Of a stretch of 64,000 nucleotides of DNA, positions 41,825 through 53,229 are shown one piece after another. The translations under genes and the position numbers were made by a program. The notes beneath the pieces were generated by a model. It did no database searches and was not told where the DNA came from. It saw only the letters and a list, made by a program, of their open reading frames with translations. The DNA lies in contig JAYKKM010000018.1 in the NCBI GenBank assembly GCA_035772405.1, positions 204,501-268,500 on the forward strand. The letters are read 5' to 3'. Source of the stretch: Chrysogorgia sp. JL179-B06. Lineage: Eukaryota; Cnidaria; Anthozoa; Scleralcyonacea; Chrysogorgiidae. Position 1 is the stretch's first letter, and each line of letters starts with the position of its first letter.

Positions 41825-42117
41825 TAGTCAATCGAGATATGGTCTGGAAACTCAGCTAAAGTCTTTGTTCTATCTTTTTGTTCGTCTTTATGCAATTTTG
41901 TGATCGGTGCACGGGCACTGAACTTATTGTATTTTAGTATAATGAAGCAGTCATCCAATAGAATCGTTTGGGTTTAATCGCTCAACCGTGTTGTATAAAT
42001 ATTAATAAACCTAAAACAAAGATTTGCACGGTGTAAGGTACGGTTCAACATCAAAACGTAGCTCATTATAGTCGCTTTGAAGTTTGCCGAATTTCCAGAC
42101 CATTTCTCGATTGACTA
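41825..42117. mobile_element. MITE, TA-flanked, copy 2
   Basis: Inverted relative to 27646-27946 with about 90 percent similarity by eye. Ends TAGTCAATCGAGATATGGTC and inverse. Confidence 0.85.
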
Positions 42118-42422
42118 TGGTAAAATTAAGCAGAGATGGTACCAACATTGGCAAGAGACTATAAGCGTTATAAACATGTTAAATGAGAAGCACTGGCCAT
42201 GAGTGAAAAATGGAATTACCTCAATTATAAGGGCAAAAGAAAGCTATGAAACATTATCAGCAATTAGCCTTTCAGATTTAATTAAAGAAATATAATTAAA
42301 GGAACAAATGAAAGAGATCGTGTTGATGATAATATTTATAACTATACCATGCAACTACCATGCAAAACTGTTTGCCTGCTTCGAAGACATTGATCCTATA
42401 TAGTTATTAATTTTCTTATTAG

Positions 42423-42508
42423 GAACCAACGATCAACGTGGAAATATTAGTTGGAAAATGCTGTCGAAGTCTCGCAGGCATGAATCACAACGTTCCATCT
42501 GCAGCAGT
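42423..42508 (+). CDS. Candidate short exon
   Basis: Acceptor TTAATTTTCTTATTAG, donor AGCAGT|GTAAGA. Open frame GTNDQRGNISWKMLSKSRRH, ESQRSICSS. Good splice signals, no recognised family; it could follow the exon at 41613-41760. Confidence 0.25.
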
Positions 42509-43119
42509 GTAAGAATTAAAGAAGTTTGCAATACAATTATGAGTTATATGTTTAGGGACTTTTCAATGCACTGTATATTGGATACATTTTCAACCCTTAG
42601 TTGTATTAGTCTATTGCGTCAGTCTTAGTTCTATTAGTCAATTATCACACAGATTTTGCTGAAAACTTAACTAACATTATTAATATATATATTTTTTGTT
42701 TATAATTATAAACTGTGCAAAAAACATTTGGGTGGGATGGGTGGTGATTTTTTCACTTTACTCATGAGCTTACACGTAGCTTATTATGTACGGCTCTTGA
42801 TCACAATGATTCCTATATAGATTTTCCCGCGAAAGGGGGTATTTTCATTGGTAATTTGGTAGACTATTCGTTGCCTTGTGTTTGGCACGTACGGAGTCAT
42901 GTTGATCGGAAATACTGACCTCTATACCCGTCTGGGGTTTATTTGAGTTGTTGACAGCTGAAAAACTGACCTTTTCTTTACCCCTGCCAATTCACGAGGC
43001 CTTTACACAGCTTTACCTTTTTCTGTTTTTGTTTGGTCTTTATTTTTGGTTGGTTAGGGTTGGCTACGGTTAGGATTAACTATTATACACAACCGTTTTA
43101 AAACAGTAGAAAATTAGAA
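42509..43119. other. Unassigned, with telomere-like repeats
   Basis: Mostly non-coding. At 43010-43095 TTTGGTCTTTATTTTTGGTT leads into GGTTAGGGTTGGCTACGGTTAGG; an inverted relative is at 47290-47415. Confidence 0.5.
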
Positions 43120-44052
43120 AAAAGTAGAGTGCTGCGTAGACAGTGTTTTGGATATATAGCTAAGTGAAAAAGTGGTGAACTGCCAAGATTTTTAGTGACG
43201 AAATACTGACGTTTCGAGTGGAGCCCTTCATCAGAGTAAGACAAGATGAAATAAAATAAATAGGGCTTATATATTAGCCTCCTTCGACAGACGTTCTAAT
43301 GGCTCGCTTAATACTTCCCCCATGTACTAACGTCTGCTCATCCGAGAGCTACATTCCATTCCCTTTGTGTACATGGACCAATGAAATTACACCATTGTCG
43401 TGCTAAATAAAGCCGTCCTGGCTGCATGGTGTTGCTAAATAAAGTTAATATTTTGAAAAGTTTAGCGCATAGAACTTCACGATATTTACGAAGAATATTG
43501 TTTTGACTATGTTCTTGCTGTGGCCTATATGCAAACAAATAAGCGTGAATGTTAGAGAGCGTTAAGAAAAATTTAAGATTGTAAACAAAAGGTGTTTAGT
43601 GTCTTAATCGACTGCCGGGAGGGAGAAATGACAGGTCCAATATTCAAGGGGTTAGTCTATAGTAAAGCGGTAGGAAACAAAAACTTGAAAAGGAATGAAA
43701 GTGCATAAGCTAATAATAAAACCAAGCAAACTAAAATAACAAAAAACTTGTAGGAAATTAAATAAAGAAAAACGATCGTTTTACAATAAAAATTACAATA
43801 TAAATTAAATAAAGAAAAACGTTCGTTTTTAGACCAAGAGGATGTGTGGTGCCAAGTTTAAAAACGAGACGCTTCTCTTGCCGTTTGCGGTTATCGTTAT
43901 ACCACCTGAGATGGGAAGGATCGCACAGACTTTCATGTCTGAAACCAAATTGTTGGAGCTGTTGAAATGGCGGGCTACAGGTTTGTCAACATCATTGTTC
44001 CTCACGGAACGAAGTTGTTCAGCAAACCTGTCTGAAAGGCGTCGCCCAGTTT
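43120..44052 (-). pseudogene. PLE family I, 5'-truncated copy
   Basis: Minus strand: the nuclease region from TGRRLSDRFAEQLRSVR-like (44050) through KLVSDMKVCAILPI-like to ERSFL near 43800, then the 3' region with GGACCTGTCATTTCTCCC and the family terminus at 43120-43275. Between about 43278 and 43604 the family sequence is replaced by unrelated DNA beginning TAGCCTCCTTCGACAG. Frame breaks present. Confidence 0.8.
43211..43234 (-). ncRNA. Hammerhead-like core, PLE I copy
   Basis: CTGATGA, AGGGCTCCACTC, GAAAC on the minus strand. One change (G to A) weakens the GGGC-GCTC stem. Confidence 0.45.
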
Positions 44053-44334
44053 TAAAACATATTCATATTGTAACGTTTAACTTCTATATCATATTTTGTG
44101 CAGGTCATTGTATCTGCAGATGTTATCTGTGAAGAATCTTCGTCAAATTCAGGTTAGTATTTTAATTTCAGTTGAACGAAGAACATCTTATGGGAAGCAA
44201 GGTTTTTAGACCCGTTCGCACTATATACGTAATATACCTATAGTAAGTGAAACCGCGACAAAATTTAAAACAATTGCTAACTACAAATTATATATTACAG
44301 ATATGAGACTTATTGTCGATTTCTAAAAGATACA

Positions 44335-44676
44335 TATAAATAAACGTTTAAAACTGGAGATAGATGTGATTTCTCTGAAATTCCAGTCTTTTGCGCACTT
44401 ATGTAACCTTTGGGAGACCGAGCAACGTTTTATCTCTCAAGTCTCTGTCATGCAAATAGATCTAAATTTAAAAATGACTCTTAATTGGTCAGGGCAGTCC
44501 AAGTTGTGCAATATTTAAAAAATACTTATAAATCGTGAAAAAACGTCTCCTACTATTTAATGTCAGCAGCTTTAATTCATTGCGCATTTCTTGTGAGCAT
44601 TTTCGCCTTCCTTGATGGAGAATTATTCTCAAAGCACGGTTCTGAAGTTTTTCGACCCGTTTTGTTTGAGTTGACC
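44335..44676 (-). pseudogene. LINE C-terminal fragment
   Basis: Minus strand VEKLQNRALRIIL, KCSQEMRNELKLLTLNSRRR, then decayed pieces including RDKTLLGLPKVT. Probably the same LINE as at 45080-45375, separated by the two elements between. Confidence 0.65.
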
Positions 44677-44821
44677 CATGTTTAATTATTAAATCTGAGC
44701 TTTCGGCCCGTGTACTAGGGTCATCTTCAGAGAAACTATACTATAACAGTAGTTTAGTATAGTTTCTCTGAAGACGACCCGGGTAGACGGGCCGCAAGCT
44801 CAGATTTAATAATTAAACATG
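44677..44821. repeat. Foldback made of a PLE-type end
   Basis: Arms of about 63 bp start CATGTTTAATTATTAAATCT and include CTTCAGAGAAACTATACTA near a small loop. Each arm carries CTGAAGATGACCC or its variant, then GGGCCGAAAGCTC, a phrase seen in PLE termini; it lacks the exact CTGATGA core. Confidence 0.75.
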
Positions 44822-44857
44822 GTGATAACAACAAAGTTTTTTTATTGATAGATTCCA

Positions 44858-45071
44858 ATAGACGACTTTCATAATGGCTGCCATTTTAAATATTCTTTTA
44901 TGTGCATATAAATTAGTCTTTACTCTACTAACTGTGGTCTTTACAACCTCGTTACGAAGCAAAATTCTTTTGAATTGCTGACATGCAAACGAGGCCATAA
45001 AGGCTAATTTAGATGCACATAAAGGAATATTTAAAATATTTAAATTAGCAGCCATTATGAAAGTCGTCTAT
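44858..45071. mobile_element. MITE
   Basis: Ends ATAGACGACTTTCATAATGG and inverse, with inverted similarity continuing 60 bp (TTTAAATATTC, ATGTGCAT). TA may be the target duplication. No coding. Confidence 0.75.
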
Positions 45072-45079
45072 ATTATTCG

Positions 45080-45375
45080 CTCTTTTCAAATATAAGAGCT
45101 TGACGCGATCCTATGACCATAGATTTTGTTTTTTTTAACATTTGGTATCATCCTGTTCTTAGCCAACCATTCATGGTCCACTCGTTTAAGGTCTTGATTC
45201 ATCTTTAACTGAGCTAGGTCAAGATCTGGATGAGAACAATGCGCTTCAATGTCGTCAGCGTAAAGTGATGGTCTGGAGGGAATTTGGATTAAATAGTAGA
45301 CAAAACAGCGAAGGACCAAGCACTGAGCCTTGTTGGACACCAACCTGCAGAAATGACGTGAACCGTAACTCTAAC
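45080..45375 (-). pseudogene. LINE RT fragment, motifs B and C
   Basis: Minus strand FLQVGVQQGSVLGPSLFCLL (motif B), LYADDIEAHCSHPD (motif C), then LAKNRMIPNVKKNKIYGH. One frameshift between B and C. Confidence 0.75.
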
Positions 45376-45499
45376 TGTAAAAAAATATATAAACTCATAT
45401 ATAAAAACATATATACCAACCGTAACTCTAACCGTAAAAACATGATACCAACCTGCAGAAATGACGTCACGTAAACCGTAGCTCTAGCCGTAAAAACAT

Positions 45500-46045
45500 A
45501 TATATACGGGCGAACGGGGGAGAGGGGCTGAACATAACTTGCCGGACAAATGAAATATGAGGTCATAAATATGAGTTAAGGGGGTGTTTACATTAGGTCG
45601 ACCTCAGTCTTATGGTTAGTTTCAAATATGACCGTCGTCAATGCAACTAATATTCATGCTAATATCGAGATTCCTGTTAATATTCTTACAACTTTTAGAA
45701 GGCTCGTTATAACCGAAGACGGTCGGACTTGAGTCAGGCGACCTGAAGTGTTCAGGTCGGTCTAGCAACCGACCGGAATTTAGGCCGCCGTAAACTGAAT
45801 CTCAGGCCGGACCATGCATGTATAGACAAGCTACAGGAAAAACATTACATCCGAACTAAAACCAGTTCGACCTGAACTCGGGCCGGCCTCATGTAAACAC
45901 CTGCTCCAGCGAAATATGTTAAAAACAAGAGCATTTTTAATTAATCACAGTAGTCTCTCACGAAGTATTACTGTATAATATTATATGAATGTCTGTGTCG
46001 TATTAGTGTTCACAAATTAGTCCGGAATCAAATGTTTTAAAATGT
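45500..46045 (+). repeat. Dispersed repeat R2 with MITE
   Basis: Matches 20150-20345 plus 22150-22225. A MITE at about 45580-45907 (GGTGTTTACAT.AGG.CG ends in inverted form) interrupts it; the other copy shows GCGAAATATGTT without the MITE next to it. Confidence 0.6.
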
Positions 46046-46049
46046 CGCT

Positions 46050-46290
46050 TCCCAAATATCTCTGACTACTTAAAAAGTGTGTTGCAAGATAGAAACACTT
46101 AAACGTCGCTACTGTTTTGGGTTCTGACAGGACGCCAGTGTAATTTTTTTTAAAAAGGGAGTATATTGGATATATGGTCGAATTGTTTAGTGATTTGGTA
46201 GGCGAAATTTTGAACCGCCGTTGTAGTTTGTGCAATTTTTTATCTGTCGTATTAGATCAAACGTTGCAACAATAGTACAACTGTAATTAA
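46050..46290 (-). pseudogene. Possible LINE tail
   Basis: Minus strand KLINYSCTIVATFDLIRQIK, KLHKLQRRFKI in nearby frames resemble the post-RT segment of LINEs. Weak. Confidence 0.3.
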
Positions 46291-46672
46291 TCAACTTCAC
46301 TAACGTTTGCTGATCAAAGGCATGTTTAACGCGGTTAATCTGTCAGAGACGCGACACACAGGTTGATGGCTGTGTTTGTTATATGATCGTCAAAAGACAT
46401 ACATTTCGGAATAAAACGTCATAACTGCAAAGTCCTTAACTGTTAGCGAAGAAGCGATGTTTTCCCGCACCACTGAAGAAAAAAATGTTTCCCCCGTAGC
46501 CGCCCTTTTGTTCAGAAGTAAAATTAAATACTTCTCAATATCCTCTTAAAGATGTATATATTGTATGAAGTATAAAGTGGCAAATACCAGAAGGACCGAT
46601 CCAATTGGTGAAACACTGACAACCACCAAGCTCTTGTATTAAAATCCCCCTTACGAAAATTCCACATGATTT
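46291..46672. other. Unassigned sequence
   Basis: No gene or repeat recognised. Confidence 0.4.
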
Positions 46673-46835
46673 CACACGTGTGATCACATGTGAAAACATG
46701 TGAAAAGATGTCACATGCAATCACATGTGAAACATAACATGTGAAAATATTTCACATTTGATCACACATGAATAGTAAAATATATTCACATGTATTTTAA
46801 TGTGAAAACGTAACAGGTATAGAAATGTTCACACG
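46673..46835. repeat. Cluster of TCACATGTGA-type palindromes
   Basis: About ten copies or near copies of TCACATGTGAAA or ACACGTGTGA within 160 bp, irregularly spaced. The core CACATGTG or CACGTG is an E-box half-site pattern. Confidence 0.7.
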
Positions 46836-47289
46836 TGATGCCATAACATACTGTAAAATGCACTAGTAAACTGAATTGAATCTTTTCAAAATGACATTTA
46901 CGCCAAAATGCAAAAATATTGTAAAAAGCATTTATAAAACATTTCGACGCTATATTTATATAATTCAAGTTTTTATCAGCAATACTACCAGTAACAATCT
47001 ACATGGATTATTTACCATCTATTGCAGGGCACAATGAAACAGTGAACGACATAGTCAAAGTTAATTACTGATTATAATTTAAAACAATATTACAGTAATT
47101 CTACATTCAGTCTACATCAGCCTGCTATAGATGTATATATACACAGCTCCTTTAAAAATGAGAAATGTTCCCCAAGTGCCTCACATATATTAGTAGCAGT
47201 TCCACAAGAGGTTTGAGAAACTAGAACATTTCTAACGTACTGCAGTATATCCTGCAGTATAAAGGGATGATTGAAAAAGACCGTCCCAT
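46836..47289. other. Unassigned sequence
   Basis: AT-rich, no coding signal. Confidence 0.4.
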
Positions 47290-47415
47290 TTTCAAGAACT
47301 ACTCTAATCCCAATCCTAACCTAACCTTAATCCTAGCCTTAAACCTAACCCTAACCGTAGCTAACCCTAATCTAACCAAAAATAAAGACCAGGCAAAATT
47401 AAAACAGAAAGGTCC
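47290..47415 (-). repeat. Degenerate telomere-like repeat with flank
   Basis: CCTAACC, CCTTAAT, CCCTAACC variants on the plus strand; flank inverse of 43010-43060. Confidence 0.6.
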
Positions 47416-47514
47416 TATTAAGTCATCCCTTTTAAACATTTCATTGAAAAATATACCTCTGGATTGTATAATTCTTCAATTAAGCTTGTAGTTATGTGTC
47501 GCTTTGGGACGCGC

Positions 47515-47700
47515 TTTCTTTAGTCAATGAACGGCGACCAGATCATGATCACTATTAGAACTCCGCAAAACTTTGGCCTTCTGCACTTGTTTAAGATTTG
47601 AAGAAAGGACAATATCCAGGAGAGACTTTGAAACATCCGTCGTCTCGTAGGTGAAGTAATCAGTTGCCAAAGGTTGGGTCTCAAAAGTATATTATTCGAC
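47515..47700 (-). pseudogene. LINE endonuclease fragment
   Basis: Minus strand YFTYETTDVSKSLLDIVLSS, NLKQVQKAKVLRSSNSDHDL, VAVH: the C-terminal end of an APE endonuclease with the SDH catalytic motif. LWQLITSPTRR in another frame precedes it. Confidence 0.65.
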
Positions 47701-47789
47701 ACTCGTAATTCACCATCTGATTCACCAAGTGTAAATGATATACCCCATTGCATCACCGTCATTACGCACATTATACCATATATACTGAA

Positions 47790-47895
47790 CTCATGGCTAA
47801 GCTCACAGCAACGCGGCTTCTGTAGCTTAAACTCGATTAGAGCGCGGGTTCAATTCCAAGCCGAAAGGCTTTGAAGTTGCTTTTTTCTCTACTGC
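47790..47895 (+). repeat. Diverged tRNA-derived SINE
   Basis: GGCTTCTGTAGCTT, GCGCGGGTTCAATTCCAAGC and GAAGTTGC match the family at 2065 and 19378; the upstream spacer is also recognisable from 47720. Confidence 0.6.
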
Positions 47896-48479
47896 AGGTC
47901 CGGTAACATTACTTAAATCTATTAGCTTTGGTGTGGAGTAGATGACTTCACAGCGTATAACCGCTGGTGGGATTTTACGGTTCTAAGAATTTAATTTAAT
48001 TTAATGGTCCGAATGCCTTGTTTTAGAACATATTTACACGAGAAAAAAAAATGAATTGTTTTTATTTTTATTACGTGTACCTGGTAGCCATTACTACCCA
48101 TCAGACAGCTAATCATCATACTGCCCTTTAACCATTATTTTACTGAGCACAAAAAAACAGAACAATCACAAATTACTGATCATATATGACGCCCGTGCCT
48201 TCGGAATCCGATACGGCACCGATTAGCCTCCAATTTCGATACGAGCGAGGGAGCGAGCAACAAAATTGCCCCACTCTAATAATTCACTCTTATGGTTCGC
48301 ATCTGCACGAGTTAAAAAAACATAAAATTCATCTATATCGATCCATATGTATCTATGCATCCTTTTATTCTTTTATTAACCCATGCCCTAGCCATCTACC
48401 ATTGATATATTATTCATAGTTTTATTCATTGATTTTTCTGAATACTTAACCGAGATTAGCAATTAAACTTTAACTTCAG
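47896..48479. other. Presumed intron sequence
   Basis: Non-coding, ends in the acceptor TTTAACTTCAG of the death-domain exon. Confidence 0.4.
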
Positions 48480-48820
48480 ACGATGGTGTATCGAGTTCAA
48501 CAATAAAGGATGAGAAGCCTAAAACTGAGGATGTGACTAACGAAACTCGCCTTTCCTCAAGAGAAATCGAGAGGGCGTCGCTAGTAATTTCAAGTCACTG
48601 GAATAAATTAGGAGGTTTATTAAATATTGACTACTACGAAAGAGAAAATCTACTCCATAGTCGCGATCATCCTGATATGACAGATAAAGCTGCGAAAATT
48701 TTACACGTGTACAACGAAAAATCTGACTTCACCAGAGAGGAGCTCGGGACGTGTTTGGAAGAAATGAAACTTCCTAAACTGAAAAACCAAATATTGAATG
48801 GAGAGCTTCGATATTTTACG
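48480..48820 (+). CDS. Death-fold domain exon of a host gene
   Basis: 341-bp exon between TTTAACTTCAG and TTTACG|GTGAGA, entering in phase 1 and leaving in phase 0, one open frame of 113 codons. A charged start (STIKDEKPKTEDVTNETRLS) leads into a six-helix-like death-fold pattern: SREIERASLVISSHWNKLGG, LLNIDYYERENLLHSRDHPD, DKAAKILHVYNEKSDFTREE, LGTCLEEMKLPKLKNQILNG. The Trp in helix 1 and the leucine spacing fit a Death domain better than CARD, but assignment is by pattern only. Such adaptors act in cytoplasmic immune or apoptotic complexes. Neighbouring exons are outside or unrecognised. Confidence 0.7.
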
Positions 48821-49559
48821 GTGAGATTTTTTTTTCACTTTTATATAATAATTGTACGCTGATAGCGCTTACATATATACATAAATGACAGGATATATAA
48901 ATTTCTTACGTTTGACTACTTATCATAGTCACTGTCTGGAAATTAAGTACTTTGTATGGTATGTGAAGGAAATTAATTACTGCAAAAGTAGCTTCTCAAA
49001 GTATAGCTTTTAAATGTAAAACGTGCATATATAACGGCACTCTACAAAATGTAGAAAAGTGCTCTTTTCGACTGGGAAGAAAGTGCCCCTTTGGCAGAAG
49101 CAACAACATTGTCGAACAACTAATAACTATTGGATAACATAATAGTGTATATATAGTAATTATATATATATAATATCATCAATACCACACAACGCTTTAA
49201 AGACCATAAGGTACTGTTAGAATCGGCTGTAATAATAGAAGGAAACTGGGTCCGCAGTAATTGGCTATGCTGTTGCGGTCACCCTGTCATTGCTTTATTA
49301 CTGCATAGTGTAATCTATGTTAGGTTTCTTTTTTGTGTTTTTTTTCACAATGGTGAAGTTAATAAAAACGCGGTAGAAAAGGTGCCAAAATATTAGGCGC
49401 CTTTTTGGTGGTGCCCACCCACTTTTGAGGTGCTCCTCTACCCTTGCTGTGCATGCATGAACCAACTACATACCTATACACCACCCAAAATCCAAAAATG
49501 TTGTGATTGTTAATTGATCATGCTTGCTCAGTGATCTCAAACTTGTTAATATAAAGATA
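48821..49559. other. Presumed intron, unassigned
   Basis: AT-rich, no convincing further exon. Confidence 0.4.
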
Positions 49560-51960
49560 TATACAAACTGAGACGGAGGTTTGGATATGTGAGGAAGAAC
49601 ATACATATATAAATGAACTTTAAGTCAATTTTCTCCTACAGTACGGGTTTGATTGAGATGCTATATATCTCAAATTCATGAATAATTCATGAGTTAATTA
49701 ACCAATCAGAGTAGGCGAATTAATCAGGTGATTGCGGTTGGATACCCCGGTGAACCATGCCAACACAATACGCGTGACCTGGATATTAGATGAACAACGT
49801 TGTTCATCTAATATCTTAATTACGCATGCAAATAATCTTCAAAATTGTAAACTGCAATTTAAATTATAACTAATTACTATTGTGTTCAATTGAGATGCTA
49901 TATGAACAACTCGAGCTCGTGTCCCACCGGGATATCCAAACACTCGAAAACAATTAACAAAAACACTCGCGCTTCGCGCTCGTGTTTTCATACATTGTTT
50001 TCTCGTGTTTGGATATCCCGGTGAAACACTCGCTCTCGTTGTTCATATATAACATCAAACACATGTTAGAGTGTTTCATCGCATATCCAAATACCTCGAA
50101 ATGTATTAAAAAAGCTGGACAGCTTATTAATGTTATTACTCCGCCTCATGCCCGTAGGGTAGCGCGGAGGTTTAAAATGGCCGCGTCTGTTGCACAATTT
50201 CCTTGTGAATTGTGTACATCAAGTGACATCAATAGACATTTAGGGACTTTATAGTCTTGAGCAGTTCCATTAACCCCCATTAATTTTTCCACCTTGTGTA
50301 TATTTCGTTGCCTGCAGGCGGAGTGAGGCGTCTTGTTTACTATAACTTTGCTTGTGAGCGGTCTCAACGCAGCTTTTTTGCATTCTGATCAGTTCCGGAG
50401 CTGTCTTTACAATATGATAAAGACCGGTCATTATGGAGTCACTGAAAGGATTTATAAAATTACGAAAAAATTGAATATTATAATAAAAACCTTAATAACC
50501 TTGTTTGGTCGGTCTTTATGGCAAAATTAACGTTCCCTTGTTTTTTTCGCACAGACCTCGCTCCTTCGTCGCTCGGCATGTACTGAAAGACCGCGGGCCA
50601 GGATAATTTTGCCGTAAAGACCGCCCCGCTCGGTCAAGAAGTATATTTAATGTCAAACATGGGGAAGAGTGTTTCATCACAATATCCAAAACACCTCGAA
50701 GTGAATTAAATGAACTGGGCTATACATACAACTTATTGAATGGTTTTACCAATAATACAGTCGGCTTTTTTACGAGTTTCGGATGTATATAATTTTTTTC
50801 TAAGCCCTGAAAGGGCGAGGAATAATGCGAGAAACGAGTAAAATGCCCGACATATTATCGGTTAAACCATTCAATGGGATATTTATTATAAGGCTGTTCA
50901 AACAAAATAGGCGCATCCGACATTTTACTTTGTACTTGCCATACAAAGCAGATTTTATCTCTTCTAAACCGGTTAAACTGGTGTAGTGTGCAATACGGCA
51001 TTTAGTGTGTATATAACCTGGGTTTGACAATTTGACCCTCTCTTAACCTTATTAGGAAAAATGACGCCATTGTCATTTTATAATTAATGTAATTATGTGC
51101 TTTTGATCATTTTATGAAATTAGCGCAATATTTACAATTATTATTATTATTATAATATATGAAACCCGAGGAAGAGTGTTTCATCAGGATATCCAAACAC
51201 CAAGAAGTTTGTTGAAAATTCCGGCGAAGCCAAGTTTTTTAAAAACATTGAGGTGTTTGGATATCCTGATGAAACACGCTGCCGATTGTTTCATATTAAA
51301 TCTCAAACAAATCAGTATTTTAAGAGAAAATCGAGGTGAATGTTGGCTTAATTTATGTAAATCACATATTCAAACACCTCGAAGTAAATTAAATAAACTC
51401 GGCTATAATTAATATTATATATCAAACTCATTAATAATTCATGAGCCAAAAACAAAGGAAATCAGTACCGAGACGGGCAACTGAATACCTGGTCTTAATT
51501 AGCATAGGATTTTGACAATTTCCACCTCAAATTTCTCTTAAAATAATGATTCGTTCGAGATGTAATATCAAACACTCGAAAGAGTGTTCCATCCTCTATC
51601 CAGTCACCTCGAATTCGGTTAAAAAACTCGGCTATAGCCTCGTTTTTCAACCTACTTCTCGGGGACTAGTGGATATCGGATGAAACACTCTTTCTTGTGT
51701 TTGATCTATTACACCAAACACAAGGAAGAATGTTTCATCACATATCCAAACACTTCGGAAGCGAATTAAGTAAACTCGGCTACACTTAATGTTAGAATTG
51801 TATCCAAACATTTTGAAGTACTTATAAAAACTCGGCTTCGCTAGTTTTTTCAACACACTTCTCGGTGTTTGATGCAATATATCAAGAACGAGGAAAGCGT
51901 TCTTTATCACATATCGTTGAAACTGCGAGGTGTTTGGACATGCGATATTAGTTGTGATCC
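49560..51960. repeat. Cluster of degenerate palindromic units
   Basis: Recurring phrase: AGTGTTTCATC, CATATCCAAACACCTCGAAG, AATTAAATAAACTCGGCTAT. Clear copies start near 49924 (inverse), 50067, 50668, 51172, 51370, 51570 and 51733, in both orientations, so neighbours form hairpins (for example 49924-50023 and 51172-51278). Unit spacing is irregular, from about 200 to 600 bp. No coding sequence is conserved within it. Confidence 0.7.
49782..49815. repeat. Perfect 34-bp palindrome
   Basis: GATATTAGATGAACAAC followed directly by its exact inverse, no spacer. Confidence 0.9.
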
Positions 51961-52022
51961 AGACTCGGGCCTTGGCTTCAGCTTGAACATGGGCGTTGCC
52001 CAAAACGTATATGGTATATTTA

Positions 52023-52828
52023 GCCCAGTTTACACGACAATCGTTTTAGGTACGGCACTCATTTTGGGTCTCTAAATTTTATTTCGGGCACCCCAAAATA
52101 AAGAACGGCACTTTTACATTTTGAGCCTTCTTGGCTGTTTTTAGGATATTATTTACATGTGTTTGGGTGCATTTGTATAACGTTCAGTTTTGATCCCGTA
52201 ACTTACTATAAATAGTGCAATAAAAGTGGTGTGCGACATGCAGTGTTAAAATACGAATAAAAATACTGAAAGGTTGGTGTACTTCCTAAATACGGAATAC
52301 GAGGTCTAATGTTTCTAGCGAATAACTTTCGTCAGAGAGTGAAACCTTTTCTCTGACGAAAGGCCTTCACTCGAAACGTTAAATCTCATATTCTATATTT
52401 CGGGAGTACACCAACAATTTTAATATTTCGATTTGTACTTACTATAATCCTGATTCTTTAATGTTTTACAATTTCCAGCGAAAGCTGGATTGTTACCTCG
52501 AATCCGATAATACAATGAATAAGAGTTTTTATAGCTTTGTACTATCAGACCACATTTTCCTTCTCTTTTTGACATTTTATGCCATGTTTTCCATCTTCAT
52601 TACATAATTATTAAGTTATTGCGTAATTTGTTTTTGGTCCGCGGCCCCGATATATACCTACCTCAATTTCGACCCGCGTGTTGGTACCCGTATGTCTTTG
52701 GTACCAGTTTAATTCGTATTTACTCAACATAATTCAAGAGTGCCGTACCTATTTTTTAAGTACGCGGGCTAAAATCAGTCGTGTCAGTATTTTAAATCTT
52801 CCCAAAATCGTTGTCGTGTAAACAGGGC
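52023..52828. mobile_element. TIR element with TTTA duplication
   Basis: Ends GCCCAGTTTACACGACAA and inverse TTGTCGTGTAAACAGGGC; TTTA on both sides. 806 bp, no coding. A PLE-type foldback (52272-52425) lies within it. Confidence 0.6.
52272..52425. repeat. Foldback with hammerhead-like motifs on both strands
   Basis: Arms start GTTGGTGTACT and run 65 bp. The right arm, plus strand, has CTGACGA ... GAAAC (52353-52377); the left arm, minus strand, has CTGACGA ... GAAAC (52311-52335) with a different middle. Confidence 0.65.
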
Positions 52829-52832
52829 TTTA

Positions 52833-53229
52833 GAAGATAAAAATAAAAACTTATCCAGTTTTGATTTGATGTTGTGGCCTGGCTTTCCCACCGCTGCTCT
52901 GCCGGTTGTTGATTTTAAAGCAACTACTATCTGAATCAATTTTACAATCATCGATTACCAGGATTCGTGATAACAAGCTGCAATTTTTTAAATGAAATTA
53001 TGGTGTAATTATGAATTTTGTCTCTGGTTATGTTCACATGTAACACAAGACATGCAATAAAAAATGAGACCAAAATTAGAGGGTTGTCCAATACTGTCGA
53101 ATAGATTCCAATCGTACGATTCGTGAAATTCGTGGGTAATGCGTTAGGAGGTGAACATTTTGGGATATGTAGTGGTTAAAGTGTATCTGAGAGGATAAAA
53201 AAATTGTTGAGGCGGTAGTCGGAAAGTCC
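52833..53229. other. Unassigned, leading into the satellite
   Basis: No gene. From about 53095 single words of the satellite (CCAATCGTACGATTCGTG, GTGGTTAAAGTG) appear in diverged form. Confidence 0.5.
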
